This document shows positions 38,670-52,570 of a stretch of DNA of 64,000 nucleotides, in pieces. Origin of the DNA: Eonycteris spelaea (Eukaryota > Chordata > Mammalia > Chiroptera > Pteropodidae); the NCBI GenBank assembly GCA_003508835.1, contig PUFA01000027.1:7688001-7752000 (forward strand), in the 5' to 3' direction. Under the pieces are notes generated by a model. The model was given only the letters and a program-made list of their open reading frames with translations, was not told where the DNA came from and searched no databases. A program made the position numbers and the translations under genes. The stretch's first letter is position 1. Every line of letters begins with the position of its first letter.

Positions 38670-40365
38670 CTCTCCTTCTAGGAACTTCTAATTTGTTTTA
38701 ATGTTTTATGCTTAACTGACATATACCCATGACCACCACTAACTGCCTTTTTCCTCTGAAACATTTTAATAAAAGCAATGTTCCTTAGTGTATATTTTGC
38801 ATTTTTTAATGAATATTAGAAAAATATATATTTTATTTATATATATTCTGTCTGTTATACCCTCAGGCCTTCTAAATTACATGTAGTAAATGTCTGTGGT
38901 CACGTGGGTAAATGCTGCAATGATCACATGACATGAGGCTAGTCCTAAGACCTGTGAGGAAGCAGGCTTCATAAACATGGAGGCAGGATCTTATTAGTTT
39001 AAATATTTCATATTGGCAATTACCTACTGGTCAAGCGATAGTGTGAAATAAGTGTTAGAGTAATCGAGAAGAATCATAATTATTTACTATATTTTTAAGC
39101 AAGTAAAAGTCTGCTTTATTATATGTATAGCTGATGTAAAAATAAAAAGGTAAAAGTACAAAGCAAGTTATTGACTTTATCATCTTTTTCATTTGAAGAT
39201 TTATATAACTGTAAACCAAACTGGAATAACATTAAATATTGCAATTTTCAGCCCGATCTGAACCCAAATTTATTTTGAATAAACCATTTAAATGTGAACT
39301 GAATTATTACAGCATTATCTTATGATTGGAAATTAATACAGTATACTTTTTATTTATCAGAAAAAGATTTATAACACCTACAGCTTGGTCTGAGCAGTTC
39401 ACTCTCTCTAAAAGATCACCTGACATGAGTTTTAAATCAATGAATATTTTGTTACAACTGTAATACCTAAGGCTGAATTCTTTTTTCTTCCAAAAAAGGG
39501 TTAGTCTCCTTCAAAGCTAACTTTTTAGGCCTATTTTCCAAGTTCTCAACTTAGATAAATAACTCTAAATTAAGTAATACCAAAATTAATGATAAGTAAC
39601 AAACAAACCACTGTTCGAGGACTGTTGGCACCTACCTAATGCCTGTCTTCTAAGTGTCCACATTGCTATCCTGTCCCTAGCATCTCAGAAGGGCTCTAAC
39701 TGATCCCCACCTATCCACCCATCTTTCCATGCACAGCTCCACAGAAGCCTCATTCCCCCGTCCTGAGCTGTTCTGAATACGCCAGGCTGAAGCACCTCCA
39801 GGCGCCCACTCCATCCTCTTTAGGGTAGTTTAGAAAGAGACAAACAAACAAACAAAAAATGAACACAACTATACAACAAAATAGAAAATATTTTAAATCA
39901 TATTGAAAAGTTATAACTTAAAAAATGATATTGAGATAGATGACTTGAGATTTGTCATATTGGTAAAAGTTTTTAAACTTTATGTCAAGTTTTGGTCATA
40001 TGGAATAAGCACTTTCATTCTCTACTAGTAGGTATAATAATTTGACAATACATATCAAGAATCTTAAAAATGTTCATCCCTTTAACTGAGTGACTGCCTT
40101 ATTTTGGGAATATATAACAGAAATACTCAGAAATGTGCAAAAAGTTATACCTACAACAACATAATTGACAGCATCTTTTCCATAGTGAAAAGGATGAAAT
40201 CTAAATGGCTAGATAATATAATAGAAAACATACTTCATTAAAAAGCATCAAATTTTCTGAGGATATTTAATAAACTAAAAAGTTATTGTGAATGTTTGAA
40301 GTAAAAAAATGATATAAAGTTATATAAACTAAAATAAGTTTCAATAATTTATTTATCAGTAATGC
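38670..40365. other. Unassigned intron
   Basis: AT-rich apart from a GC-richer patch at 39610-39835 that I cannot assign. No gene recognised. Confidence 0.5.
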
Positions 40366-40369
40366 ATTG

Positions 40370-40655
40370 ACATCTACTATGTAACTGAAGAACAAGGATA
40401 ACTAGGATACCCCCTGACTAAATGAGTTCACGTTTTAATAGTAAGATACATATAAACAATAAAGAACAACAAGAAGAAATTTAACAGGTACTCTGGTGGA
40501 GGTACACACTACATGCACAGGAGTGTGAAAAAGAACAAAACAAAACAAAACAAAACAACAAGTATCACAGAAGAGCCACCACAAATTAGAGAAGAAGATC
40601 ATAGGAACTTTCACAGAGGAAGTAGCATTTGAGCAATCCTGACAGGAGGAAAATT
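40370..40655 (+). repeat. Second copy of the unnamed old repeat
   Basis: It shares with 230-780 the order TTCACGTTTTAATAGTAAGA, ATAAACAATAAAGAACAA, then GTAGCATTTGAGCAATCCTG. An AAAAC array at 40534-40558 expands inside it. Confidence 0.4.
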
Positions 40656-41499
40656 TTGGATTACATCTTCCACTCTTGGAGTTATGGCTATGTGTTGCTT
40701 ATGTACCAGGAACTTCAAAGAAAATATTACATTTGTTACCTCAACTACCCCTCCCTTTCTGTGGTACCCTGTGAGTGAAAGAAAATCACGGCTCATTTAT
40801 TAGAGGGAGATTTTCATGGCCTTATGGAGGTATCGTACCATATTTTATGTGAAGAGGAGCAAAAGAATTAACCATGCTAAAAATTAGAATAAACACTATT
40901 ATATCATCAAGACAGAACAAAAACATTTTAAAAACTTGAATGACTATTTTAAGTAAATCTGGAACCTGTTACTCAGTTCCTGGGCCTAATAAAGATACTC
41001 ACAAGGTATTTCTCACAAAGAGATTTTAACCGGTTTTCCCATTAAAGCCTCCAAATGGGTCTTGTATGTGCCAAAGCATAAGTGGTGTCATACATAGTTA
41101 AAGGTAAATGTTGCTAAAAGTTGTATCTCAATATCCATTTTTAGTTATTTGCTATTTCTGGGCTCACACTGTAGTGAGAAGTTCCGGAACATGGGATTGA
41201 CAAGGAAGTTAAACTCAACTGACAATTTGGTTAAAAAACATGAGACTGAGCAATTTGGAAAAGTAATTGACCCATGTAAGCATTTTAAGAGACTGAACAA
41301 AGTAGAAACCAGGTGGAAACTGTAGCTGTTCCCTAAAGCTAGCGGTTTAGGAAGGACAAGAGGTGAAACTGGCAGGGATCACTGAGTTTGTTGAGGATAC
41401 CCGTAGGGAGTTTCTATAGGGTTCTGAGGTAGGGAGAGAATTTCCAGAATGTAAAAGCCACTTAGTTGTTAATTGCACCTTTGTGCCTTTACTACGTGC

Positions 41500-41765
41500 A
41501 TCTTTTACTTATTTTTTCAAGCCCAGGTTAATTGTCAACACCTCTGGCAGGCCTCTCCTGGTCCTTGTTCCCAACCTAAGTGAATCAATCATTCCCTCTT
41601 CAGTGCCCTTAGAGCACTCCACACACGCCTTCGATAGCCCCAATTACACTGATTAATGGTTATGCACTGAATTCCTTCAAAGATATGAGCCTGTCAGTGA
41701 CCAAGGGACCAGTCATATGTATCTATACTTCCCTATAGCTTGAAGATCTAGTCCGGGATCAGTAC
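41500..41765 (+). repeat. L2 LINE 3' fragment
   Basis: The order AAGCCCAGGTTAATTGTCAA, GGCAGGCCTCTCCTGGTCCT and TTAGAGCACTCCACACACGC matches the L2 3' region (TCAGCTTAAATGTCACCTCC, GAGGCCTTCCCTGACCACC). Confidence 0.7.
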
Positions 41766-41769
41766 AATG

Positions 41770-44765
41770 GGCAGTAAGCAAAAGGGCTCAGAGGGCACCA
41801 CATCTTCTGCTGACATCACCAATATGTTTGCAATAGATTAAAACAAGGAAGGGGGAGTCTCAGAACAGCTTCTTGAAAGATAAAACAGGAAACATTTTGT
41901 CTTCACTCAAATTAATCGTTTCATTCTAGATGCATTAATATCATGCAAAAAATAATAAAATAAATACAATACACATGTACATGTAGGCAAAACTTAAAGA
42001 TATTAGCATTAGCCTTAGACTGGTTTAATTTCAACTCTTAAAGGTATGGATGTGAGTAGGACAAAATGGGTCTCTATAAATTTTTGAATGTAGAAAATCA
42101 TTAAGAAAAATATTGATACTTTTTAAATATGTCTTAAAAGTACACAACTAAATGAGAAAGACTAAAATATTCTTCAAACATAGGTTTAATTCGCATCCTA
42201 CCAACTAGAATTTCCTCATGGTTTATTAGAGCAATAAATTTTTGTTCATAATGAAGACTCTGGTGCACTTCAATCTACTGAAATCATTTATGCACCATGA
42301 TAAACTACAAATTAAATTATGAGCAATATGATGTTAGCGTTAAGTACATTTTATTGGTTTATATTTTAAAACTTGGTGATTTGTGTATAATGTCTCTTCT
42401 GTCCATTAAGCAGACTTTGATTAAAATACAAATTTCCTGTGCACACTGGCCAAGAGAATTATCAAATACACACACACAGAGAAAAACAACTTAATATAAG
42501 GACATGTACTGTACAAAAGTTTTATAAAGACCTTCTAAATGGAAAGAATATTCCAAGTTTTCCTCAGGGGTAAATTGCTATCTGGGATAAAATTATAGTA
42601 TATGCTTAAAGAGTAAAATCCTTCTACAATGTACTCATGATGCTTGTAGGAGTAGCTAATTATCCACTTTGTCAAGAGAATTTTCGATATTGTTCCAATA
42701 TTTAGGAAGATACAAGCATAGATCTGAATTCAAATTAAAAATCTTATTACACTGGCGGTAAGAACAAATCTTTGAATACTAACAATCCCAATTTCCATCT
42801 CTTTCATCACAGCCCCTGAGATATGTAGTATCTTCAGAAAAGTCATTTTTAAAGTACAAGAGACAGAATGAGAATGTTTCCAAAGCCTATTTACTGTAAT
42901 GTTTCCAAAGGATTTCATTTGAATAAATTTACACTCATCCTTTTACTTTCAATAATAAATTCTAGCTCATTTCACAGCTGTATCATATACAACAGTCTAC
43001 ACTGAATATATCATAGTTTGGCTGCCTGTAAACAAACATAATGATGCCGGCAGGTTTTCACTTTGTCTCCTTTAGAGAAAAAAAGAAAATGAGAACTACA
43101 GCTGGAATGCGAGTCTCCCTGGATAGCACACTGAAAAAGTCAGCATTTCTGTTGTAGATAATGTTCCTATTCAAGACATTTTATCAGTTTCAATACTTGG
43201 AAATGATTCCCTGAAAAATTAAAGGTAGACTTCACATTGTACTCAAACACAACAGATGTTCAGACATGGAAGGTAAGAGAAAAGGGAAGGAAGAGCTTGG
43301 TCGTGGTCATAAAGATAACTTTAAGGAGAAGAGAAAAGAACCTGAGACTGAATAGGAGAGGCGAAGGAGAGATTGCATGTAGGAGTGTGTGGGGGTTGGG
43401 GGCTGCAGGGCGAGGGAGAGAAAGAGAAGCTCTGTGGGGTATTTTGGAAAATGTAAAGTGGAATTTAGAATGTTTTCTTATATTGTGTACAGTATAAACT
43501 CCAGTATTATACTGTCAAGAAAATACAGTTTCAATCTACATAACATTTTAAAAAATGGAATAAAAAAGATAACATCGACATATGCAACTAAATACTGAGT
43601 TATGACTTGAAGCGTCACTTTATACCTTTCAATGCTAACATTCATTGCCTCATGGAACAATATGAGAATATGTGTATATTTGATTATAGGGCAATAAATT
43701 ATTTAGATTAAATATATCATTATTTTATGTCACAAACTGTAAAAAGCTATGAAAGTAAATATTAATATTTCGAGAACACTGTCAAATGTTCAGTTAAGAT
43801 ATGGAATAGCCTATCAAAGCACAAATCTGCAATCATTTACTGCACTTCCCTATGTCTAAAAGTATTAAAACTAAACTCTGTTATTGCCTATTGTTTATAC
43901 CATATAATGCTCATTTAAATATTTGAGGCTTACTCTTCACACAACCAAAGGTTATTTCTTTGACTTTGCTCCTTTAATTAAAATACTAGGAGTATATTTC
44001 AAAGTATTTTGTATAGAAGTATTGTTTTTATGTATGTCATAGAATAAAAGACACTAAGATATTTGTTCTGGCTGCTAGTCTCATATTAAGAGTGACTTAG
44101 GTCAAAACACTTAACCTCACGTACCTGAGTTTACTCTTTATTAAATGAGAAGAACATTACTTCTTGCCCTATATTAATGAAGAAATTATGAATCTAGCAA
44201 AAGAATGTGAGTATGAGTGCTTGAAGAATTGTAGAGTACTGTGAGAACGTAACCACTAAGCTGTAAAGACCAAATGAGCAACTTCCAAACTACACAACAT
44301 TTAAATTTTTCATTGGTATCTTCTATTTCTCTGTGCACTTTAAATACATGTTATTAAGTCATCCTCTCTTTCTTTAAGTCATCACAGTACTCTCACCCCA
44401 ACTACCATATTTTTTTTTCTTTAGTGAAGTCTTCATAATGTGATCTGATTAAAAATCCAAAAGGAGCTTCTTGTAGGCATCCTATCAAGTGTTCTAATGA
44501 TTACTTCAGCAGATTTTCCTCCTAAATGTGCTTTTATCCTTATGAACTAGGTCCCCTAAAGCACTTTCCTATATTTACGACTTACTTTCTAATTACACAA
44601 TGATATTTTTATTGGGACTTTAATGTATTTTCTCAAAAACAACTATATCAAATTGAAGTTCTTAGAAAACATAACATATATTATGCTGTGCTGAGTTAAA
44701 AAAAAAATATGGCTCAAATAGCCTGACAGTTCCTTATTATTCTTTAAAATTTCTGAAGATTCTGG
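41770..44765. other. Unassigned AT-rich intron
   Basis: No repeat or exon recognised. 43260-43445 is a purine-rich patch on the plus strand. Open frames at 43237-43598 lie over it and have no recognisable domain. Confidence 0.5.
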
Positions 44766-44769
44766 CAGT

Positions 44770-45345
44770 TCCTTAAGATCAGTTAACATAAAACCCAGCA
44801 ATTCCACTCCTAAGTATATATTCAAGAGAAATGAAAATGTACAAAAACTTGTATACAAATGGCCATAGCAGCATTATACATTATATCCCAAAACTGGAAA
44901 CAATCCAAATGTCCATCAACTGATGAATGGAAAAATAAAATATGCTATATCTATACAGTGGAATATTATTCAGCAGTAAAAGAAATGAAGTGCTGATACA
45001 TGCTACAACATGGATAAATCTTGAAAATATGCTAAGTAAAAGAATCATGTCCAAAGACCACATAAGGATGATTCCACTTCTATGAAATGTCTAGAATAGG
45101 CTGATCTATAGAGATGGAAGGTAAACTAGTATTTGCCTAGAGCTGTGCCTGACAGGGAAGAATGGGGAGTTTAGTAGTGACTGCTAAGGGGTATAGGATT
45201 CCTTTTGGAATACTGAAAATGTTCTAAAATTGAGTATAGTCATGGATACACAATCCTATGAATATACTAAAAGACACTGAATTGTACACTTTAAGTAGAT
45301 GGATTGTATGGTTTTTAAATTACATCCAAAAAGCTGTTAAAAGCT
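44770..45345 (+). repeat. Old L1 (L1M/L1ME-type) 3' fragment
   Basis: CCCAGCAATTCCACTCCTAA, ATGTCCATCAACTGATGAAT, GTGGAATATTATTCAGCAGT and, at the 3' end, TTGTACACTTTAAGTAGATG are diagnostic of the ORF2 end and 3' UTR of old L1. It lies antisense to THSD7A. Confidence 0.88.
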
Positions 45346-45349
45346 GGCT

Positions 45350-46870
45350 TTGTGATAGCAATTCCAATATTCAACATATGGCTGACAAAGCAGATTCATC
45401 TTATATATATATGACATCACAAAAGAATCACTTTTCCTCCAGTTTTCACATTTTCTCATTACCTGATCAAGTTAATTTAGCCATCAGGTGATTCTAGCAA
45501 GATAGAAAACTACTTTTAGAAGAAGAATCTTGAAAACTCTGAAAACTCCGTCGTGATTTGGGATATTGTGATGTCGTGGCTGTGCAGCACCTGATCAACC
45601 AAGGTTGAAAGACCACCTTGTCTGCTCTACAACATTCATGATCTTCTTGTGGAATTTTTACAGTTGAAGCAAGTCAAAGCCAGCTGTCTTATAAAACAAG
45701 CCAAGGGAACTAAAGAAGTTACATTAAATCTTGCAGTAAGAGACAGAGAGAGAAATTTTTCTCAGCAGCAGTCCAAGCTTTCCTTATGAATTATTTGATT
45801 CCATAAATCCAAATCCATTTCGATGACTCTCCTATTAGAGATGTGTAGTCACCACTGCACACTGTCAGAAGAAGCTGTTTTATGGAGTGATTGAACCCTA
45901 TGATCTTGGCTACATTTCTGTGATTACACGTGCCAGCTCTGGGCAGCAGATGCCTTGCTCCTGCTAGCTCCCCTCATTCCACAGGGCCCGTTAACTAATG
46001 AGAACTAATGAAGCACAGCATACAGAGAAGTGGAGGGAAATATTATTGGCTGGCAACAGGACTGTTCAGATATTTTAGTTGATTTTGGTGTTCCATATAT
46101 TTGATTTTGATGTTCCATATATTCTCAGGTAATCATTGTCTAAAACTCAAAAAAGTACTTTTTATTTATATTTTTGTCCCTATATTTAAGCTTCAGAGTT
46201 TGAAAACCCGGTATGATTACCAAAGGCAGAGGCTGTAAACCCCATAATCTAACTTTGGTTCGCTAATATTATATTTGGTCAACAATGTTGTCCTTTTAGA
46301 GATTTTTTTTTTTTTAAATTGAACCCCACCCCTGAATGATGGCAAATGACAGTCCTGCAGCAGGGTAAAAGATAGTGTTGCTTCTTTAATTAACCAAGTC
46401 CACATAGGCGAGTTAGAACAACCAAGCTTTACATCATACCTGATCTACTTCACTAATTTATAGTCTCTGTTGCTGACCTCACCGGAGAAAGAGTACATTG
46501 ATTAAAGGTTGATTGATTTTAACACTGGTCTAATCAAAACTGTAGAGGAAAAAAACAAAAAACTAAAACATCCTTATATATGTACCAGAAAGGACACTCC
46601 ACTATTAAAATAAATGTTTATTATTACCTAAAGAGCATTTTCCATGGAAAATTTGCAAAGAGAGTTATAATAGTTCATGCATATAATTAACAATCTTATA
46701 AAATTCATAAATTCACAAGTGACTGAACTTTTGCAAACATGTTCCTTTATTCTTCATAATATTTTATAAATCCAAATAGACTTGGGCTTCTAGATTCCAT
46801 GAGTCGAACAACAGCAAAGGCCGGACTCCTTACTCCGGCCAGCTCGGTGCAGCCCTCTCACGGCCTCGCA
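45350..46870. other. Unassigned intron
   Basis: Holds a local two-copy tandem repeat at 46080-46123 (unit TGATTTTGRTGTTCCATATA). 45540-46010 is GC-balanced and not recognised. No gene seen. Confidence 0.45.
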
Positions 46871-46879
46871 CACGAGCCA

Positions 46880-47262
46880 CCTTTCCTCCCACCCCAACCC
46901 ACTCCCTGCTTTTTATGCCTCAGAACTTCCCGCTGCCCTTGGATGCACATGCCAGTTAACTTCTTCACAACTGCTCCTCTTTGCCTGGAATTCTCTTTGT
47001 CCATTTTGTAAACCGTTTTTCAAACTTGTGTTTTATCAAATTTTCCATTCCCTGTCTCCTTCTGCAAGATAATCACCCCTTCTTTGTTCTACATATGTAT
47101 TTACATATGCTTCTATTTTTTGCAGTAAGTTCACTAAACAAGAATTACTTATTTATTACATGATACGGAAGTTCAGAGGGTTGGGTCCATGTACTACGCA
47201 CATTTACTCCTCAGCTCCTAGCACAGAGCTTGGCATAAAACAGACACTAAGCACCTGCCACT
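46880..47262 (+). repeat. L2 LINE 3' fragment
   Basis: CCTGGAATTCTCTTTGTCC, CCATTCCCTGTCTCCTTCTG, then CTCCTAGCACAGAGCTTGGC and a CAGACACTAAGCACCTG-like end match L2 in order. It may start as early as 46800. Confidence 0.65.
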
Positions 47263-47264
47263 TT

Positions 47265-48650
47265 TACTACATTGACGAAAACTGGTAAAGAAAAAGGTCA
47301 CCTAATTTTAACTATTACAGGAGTCCCTGAAGTTGTGAAATGCAGTGTCTCTGAATGAATTCTATTTTTATAGAAAATAAATATTCATCACATTCAATGT
47401 ATTTATTATACTCACACACACACACACAAATAGTTAATCCATATTATTCCCTAATAATAGCATAATCAATTGTAAACTATAAGTTATATTTTATATAAAT
47501 GATGTCCATGGATATGCTGGCAGGAAGACACTATTAGAAAAAAAAGTAGTTCTTAGAAATTTGTGTAGGCACTGTGATTTGAACACATTGTTCGGGTACC
47601 AGAGAGGCAAACACAGGAAGATGATTAGATTAGATCTTGAAAGTTATAAGTTAGTAGGAGGTAATGCAAGGACTTGTATAATAAAATCTTTTATATGAGT
47701 GGGTTCTTGATGAACATAAGGTTGGCACAAAATATGTCAAAATAAACTTTTAACATATTTTGTATATTTTATCAAAAAGTTTATAATTACACATAATTTT
47801 AAAAGTCACCACTACAAATACCAAACATAAAAGCACATCTGAGGTATAATAATTTCCACAGCATCAGAAAATTATGAAGACTTGTGTAGTAATTTAGTCG
47901 TAAGTGACTGTGCTATTTGAATGTGCATGTATGTTACTTATCTTTATATATCTAGGTATATATGTCTTTATATATGTATGTGTATGCTTGTAAAGGTGCA
48001 TTAATTTATTGTAATTCTATAGGTCTATGAATGCTACATAAATTTTAGAGAATGTACAGATAAATGGGTTGTAATGGGCATGAAACAGTTAAATAACTAT
48101 CTGCCCCTTCAATTTGAAAATCAAATCTTTCAGAAGATTTGGAACCACATATATTGAGGTACGTACAGATATAGATAAAGACAGATATAAATATAGATAG
48201 ATACAGATATAGATATAAAGAAAGAATATATACTTAAAGAAAGAGGACTTTGAGAGCGGAAGCCTTAGCATTCACTGTAGTCTATCCGCACCTTTTCACT
48301 CACGGCATCATAGACCACAAAAGTCTTCCCAAGAACATTCTTAGGTGTTTCCACACAAAGGAATTTTGGAATGCACAGTCCCACTTAAAGAGTCACACCT
48401 CCAGCATTCCCTGCATGGCAATACGCACAGTCACAACTCTGCAAACAGGCAAAGCCGAGGGCTTTACAACTATGCTGTTGGCTGTGACAGCAGGTAGAAA
48501 GCAGAGCCATGTCAGATGCAGAGAAGCTTGAGATGCACATGAGGATTCAAAAAGGAAGAAGAATCGAAATGAAAAAGGAAAAGATGCAGACAGATCCAGG
48601 AGAGAAGCTCTATCCCAGAGAGGAGGCAGTCGCAGTTCACACACCAGGAT
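47265..48650. other. Unassigned intron
   Basis: Contains a short CA run at 47412-47429 and a GATA/GATATA-rich patch at 48165-48220. 48240-48650 is purine-rich and GC-balanced. Nothing recognised as a gene. Confidence 0.45.
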
Positions 48651-48654
48651 CACA

Positions 48655-48850
48655 CCGAATAAGAGAGAACATTTATTGAACACTGATGTGCCAGGCACCG
48701 TCTAAGCGCGCTACAAGTTTATCTCAAGTTATCGATATCATACCTACGGCATGGCTGAGGAACAAGAGACACAGAGGGATTAGAGATCTTATTGTTAATA
48801 CTTTACAAGATTTATTAAGAATTCAAGTCAAGATTCATGTCTATCTAGTT
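48655..48850 (+). repeat. MIR-like SINE relic
   Basis: ACATTTATTGAACACTGATG and GTGCCAGGCACCGTCTAAGC are strong MIR landmarks, followed by a decayed core. Confidence 0.7.
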
Positions 48851-49648
48851 CAAAGTTTGTTCTTAAACATCTCATTTTATTTATTACATACATGCAAATG
48901 CACACAAATATATATTTAACTGAACAATCAGTGCTTCTTTCATTTCAAGCTATGGGTTCAATTCTTTGCAACTAATCTCACTGTCAAGGGAAGTGTCTGA
49001 ATACAGTGGACCTCTCTGCCAGTTACAGTTGCATACTCTGATTTTCATAGAGAAAATAAAACTAATCTTTAAGTAGTGCAACCCAAATAGGCACTATTTG
49101 TGCTCTGGTTCCACTCTTTAGCAGGCACAATATATAACACACTTGCAAACACATCCATTTACAATACTCACAATATCCTGTTATTGACATTTATTTTAAT
49201 CCAAGGGATAACTTTTTATCCAGGATGTGTGGCACAATTAGAAAGCCTGCATTGGCCATATACCGTTAAGTCAAATGATTCCAACGACATAATCAATGTG
49301 TGTGCCTGGTACATGTGCTTGGGAAAATCAATTTTCCATCAAGCTCTCTCTATAGTTCGAAGCTAGCTACTTGAGTAGTGTCCTGTGTCCCTATGCAAAC
49401 AAGCTAAGTCACTATTCTACTAACCTCATTCTGGGGTTGCTCAACACTGTGTGTCCATTGGAAGGTCTGTGGGAGCAATTTAAGTAGCAGGAGCCTTGAC
49501 AACTCAGTTCCCAGTTCAGCTTACCAATTTAAACTTTAATATATCAGACCATTTCAAGTTATCAGTCATCTATCTCAAACTCTCTCCTGAGGTATTTCCA
49601 AACTACGCCAAGTTTAGGCCCATATTCATTTATTTTTTACTCTTTACT

Positions 49649-49651
<3 letters not shown>

Positions 49652-49730
<79 letters not shown>
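49652..49730. repeat. Compound (CT)n(GT)n microsatellite
   Basis: A CT array (49652-49694) passes directly into a GT array (49695-49730). The open frame over it is a repeat artefact. Confidence 0.97.
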
Positions 49731-49929
49731 ATGTGTAACAATTGTCTTTAGTGCGGGGCATAGCATCAGGGCAACAAGAAGTAGAGCATGTGCAGCAGAG
49801 GCTGGACTGAAACTTTTAATTCTGTCACACAAGAGTTCTACCTGCTTTTGCACTCTTACCCATACTATGAAAAGAATACAGATTCCTCACCAGAGAAGAC
49901 ATGCAATAACAAGTAAACAGATGAATTAC

Positions 49930-50560
49930 AACAATGATGAGATACAAGTACACACCTATTAAAATAGCTGAAATTCAAAACATGAACAAGGACGTGAAGC
50001 AACAGAAAACTTTTCGTTATTGGTGGGAATGCAAAATGGTATAGCCACTTTAGAAGATAGTTCAGCACTTCCTTACAAACTAAACATACTCTTGCCATAT
50101 CCAGCAGTCTCGCTTTTTGGTATTCACCCAACGGAGCCAAAAACTATGTCTATACAAAATCCTGCACATGGATGCTTATAGCAGCTTTATTCATAATTTC
50201 CAAAACCTGGAAGCCATCAAGATGCCCTTCAACAGGTAAATGATAAACCATACTATATCCACACAATAGAATTTTATTCAGTAATTAAAAGAAATGAGTT
50301 ATCAAGCCATGAAAAGACATGAAAACTTATATGCACATTACTCAGTGAATGAAGCCATTATAAAAAGACTACATATTGCATTATTCCAACTACCTGACCT
50401 TGAAAAAGCACAAGTATGGGACAGAAAAAGATCAGTGGTTATCATGGATTTAGAAGGGGAAAAAGGGATGGCTGGATGAATAGGAAAAACAGGATTTTTA
50501 GGTCAGTAAAACTAAACTGTATGATACACAATATAAGAAAGACTATGATTTCACATGGCA
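49930..50560 (+). repeat. Old L1 3' fragment
   Basis: Landmarks ACACACCTATTAAAATAGCT, GGTGGGAATGCAAAATGGTA, GGATGCTTATAGCAGCTTTA and TTTATTCAGTAATTAAAAGA follow the end of L1 ORF2. Frames are broken. Confidence 0.82.
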
Positions 50561-50564
50561 AACT

Positions 50565-51900
50565 TTGCAAAATATCAATTAGCTCACTAGTTCTTCTGGA
50601 AGATGAAATAACATCCTTTATTAGGTCCAATTATGTATCAGAAGCAATAGATTATTTATTGGGTACCACTGTTTTAAGTCCTGCCATGTTTCCCCCACTC
50701 TTTCCCAATGTGTTTGTAATTGTTATATCACGTCCTCTAAATATTACTTTTTTATTGCTCGGGGGTACCTGGGTACTAAATGCAACTTCCTATACCATTC
50801 ATTATTTTAATGAATTCTAAAGTGTCAAGGGTAAAGCTCTGATAAAAAAAGAAAAGAAAAAATCTCAACCTTATGATTCATTAGCACCTCTAATTCACAC
50901 TCTATGATGCTGTTGTGATAGGAAAGATATATTTCCCTGAATGCTACTTTCCTAATGCTCCTTTCATTAAGGACCACTCTAATGTGCCTTTATATTAATT
51001 CCAAGGAAGCCTGGCCTATGTATTTGCTAGACTGAGAGACTTCTACTTTTCTCATTCCAAAGAGACCCCACTGCCCAGTGTCACCATTCTACCTTACATC
51101 AGAGGTTGAGAGGCTTAATTTCCTCCTAAAAAGACTCAAGGCACATCACACTTCCCAAATAACATAATCAGAATGTCAGCATCTGATCCTACCAGCATCA
51201 AGGGAGTTCTTCACATGTAGAAATAAGTCTTGGAATGTGCTGTTTTATAGCACTCCTAATCTCAGTTCTCACTGGGGCTTCCATCATTTTGCAAACCAGG
51301 TAGCCACTTTTAATTGGCATAAGGAGTGATCTGAGGAACCAAAGTTCAATGAGATATTAAAGCTTCACAAATCCACTTGACTTTGATTTTTAATCCAAAT
51401 ATTCGATTGATTAATTTTGAACACTAACTATGCTATGTATGCCAAGAAGGGTAGGAAACCAAAAATAAACTGTCATATTTTTAAGTTTATTTAATCATGT
51501 AAGAAGTAAAACAAAACAATACACAAACCACAATTCTACTGTGAAATCATTTAATTTGGACGGTATATGTGATAATGTGAATTGCAAGAATGTGAAAAGT
51601 TAGATTCTTGAGACATCTTCTGAGACACTCACAAAATGAGGTATAAAAATTCTAATTAAATAATTCACCCTGAATTTACTGCTTTAAACACTTTTATCAT
51701 CTCTGGTCCATGTTGTCTACATATAAGTATTAAATATAAAATGTTAATATAAAAGACAAGCATATAATAAAATTGTCTTTCTAGAATTGTTTTGTTTTCC
51801 ATGGTGTCCCTTAGTTGAAGACAAAAAAATGTGTTAGATCAGTAAAATTCCTGCAAGTTATGTCATTTTTAAGGGATAAAAAGATAAAGAATAGGAAGAG
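50565..51900. other. Unassigned intron
   Basis: No gene or named repeat recognised. The 134-codon frame at 50416-50820 begins inside the L1 fragment and runs into anonymous sequence; it is unlikely to be coding. Confidence 0.5.
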
Positions 51901-51904
51901 AAGT

Positions 51905-52115
51905 AACTTTTTGAATGTCTACTATATTTGGTCATTGTGCTAGATATTTGCTATTTACCACTTATTAAAATGTGACAAATATACTCTCACTTCAAAACTT
52001 CAGTCACCATTCTAAGGTAAGAAAACAAAGTCAGAGAGTTTGGTAACCTGACCAAACAGAAAGAAGCAAGATTCAAACAGTGGTTTTCTGATGACAAAGT
52101 CCATGTTCTTTTCCA
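51905..52115 (+). repeat. MIR-like SINE relic
   Basis: GAATGTCTACTATATTTGG, TAAGGTAAGAAAACAAAGTC and AGCAAGATTCAAACAGTGGT match the MIR order. Confidence 0.7.
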
Positions 52116-52202
52116 TCCATAATGCACTCTCTCTTTATAATTTGTTAGACCATCTAGCACTCTAACTGTATCAATTTGTAATTTCTAGTTCATTTACAAA
52201 AA

Positions 52203-52239
<37 letters not shown>

Positions 52240-52244
52240 AGAGA
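52203..52244. repeat. (GA)n microsatellite
   Basis: About 21 GA units with one GG interruption at 52220-52221. Confidence 0.96.
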
Positions 52245-52309
52245 TGCTTTAGAGAAAGCTAATGCACATTACTGGACTGGTGCCAGGACATAAAATTAAA
52301 TAGCCATCG

Positions 52310-52570
52310 TATATATAACAGAATAATAGCAATAATAAAACTACCATTTACTGAAGTTCTAATATGTATCAAGCACTCTACTAGTACATTACATATGTTA
52401 CTATATTTAATCCTCAGAAAACCTCTATGGAATACATATTACTTATTCATATTGAAGATGGGGGGAAAAGATTCAGGAAGATAAAATAATTTTGTAGATA
52501 ACATGGATATATTTTGATCCATGTTGCTCAGGATTAACTGACATTGAGGCCCACACTGTCTCTATCCTCC
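52310..52570 (+). repeat. MIR-like SINE relic
   Basis: CTACCATTTACTGAAGTTCT, TCAAGCACTCTACTAGTACA, TTAATCCTCAGAAAACCTCT and a decayed core are clear MIR landmarks. Confidence 0.8.

Noticed and set aside
38461..38691. A 76-codon Ser-Leu-rich frame resembling a signal or membrane segment
   Set aside because: It is the translation of a CT microsatellite.
45540..45720. A GC-balanced stretch considered as a small structured RNA gene
   Set aside because: It does not match 5S, 7SL, 7SK, Y RNA, U RNA or tRNA landmarks that I could recall.
49644..49962. Arg-Glu and Val-Cys repeat peptides
   Set aside because: They arise from the compound CT/GT microsatellite.
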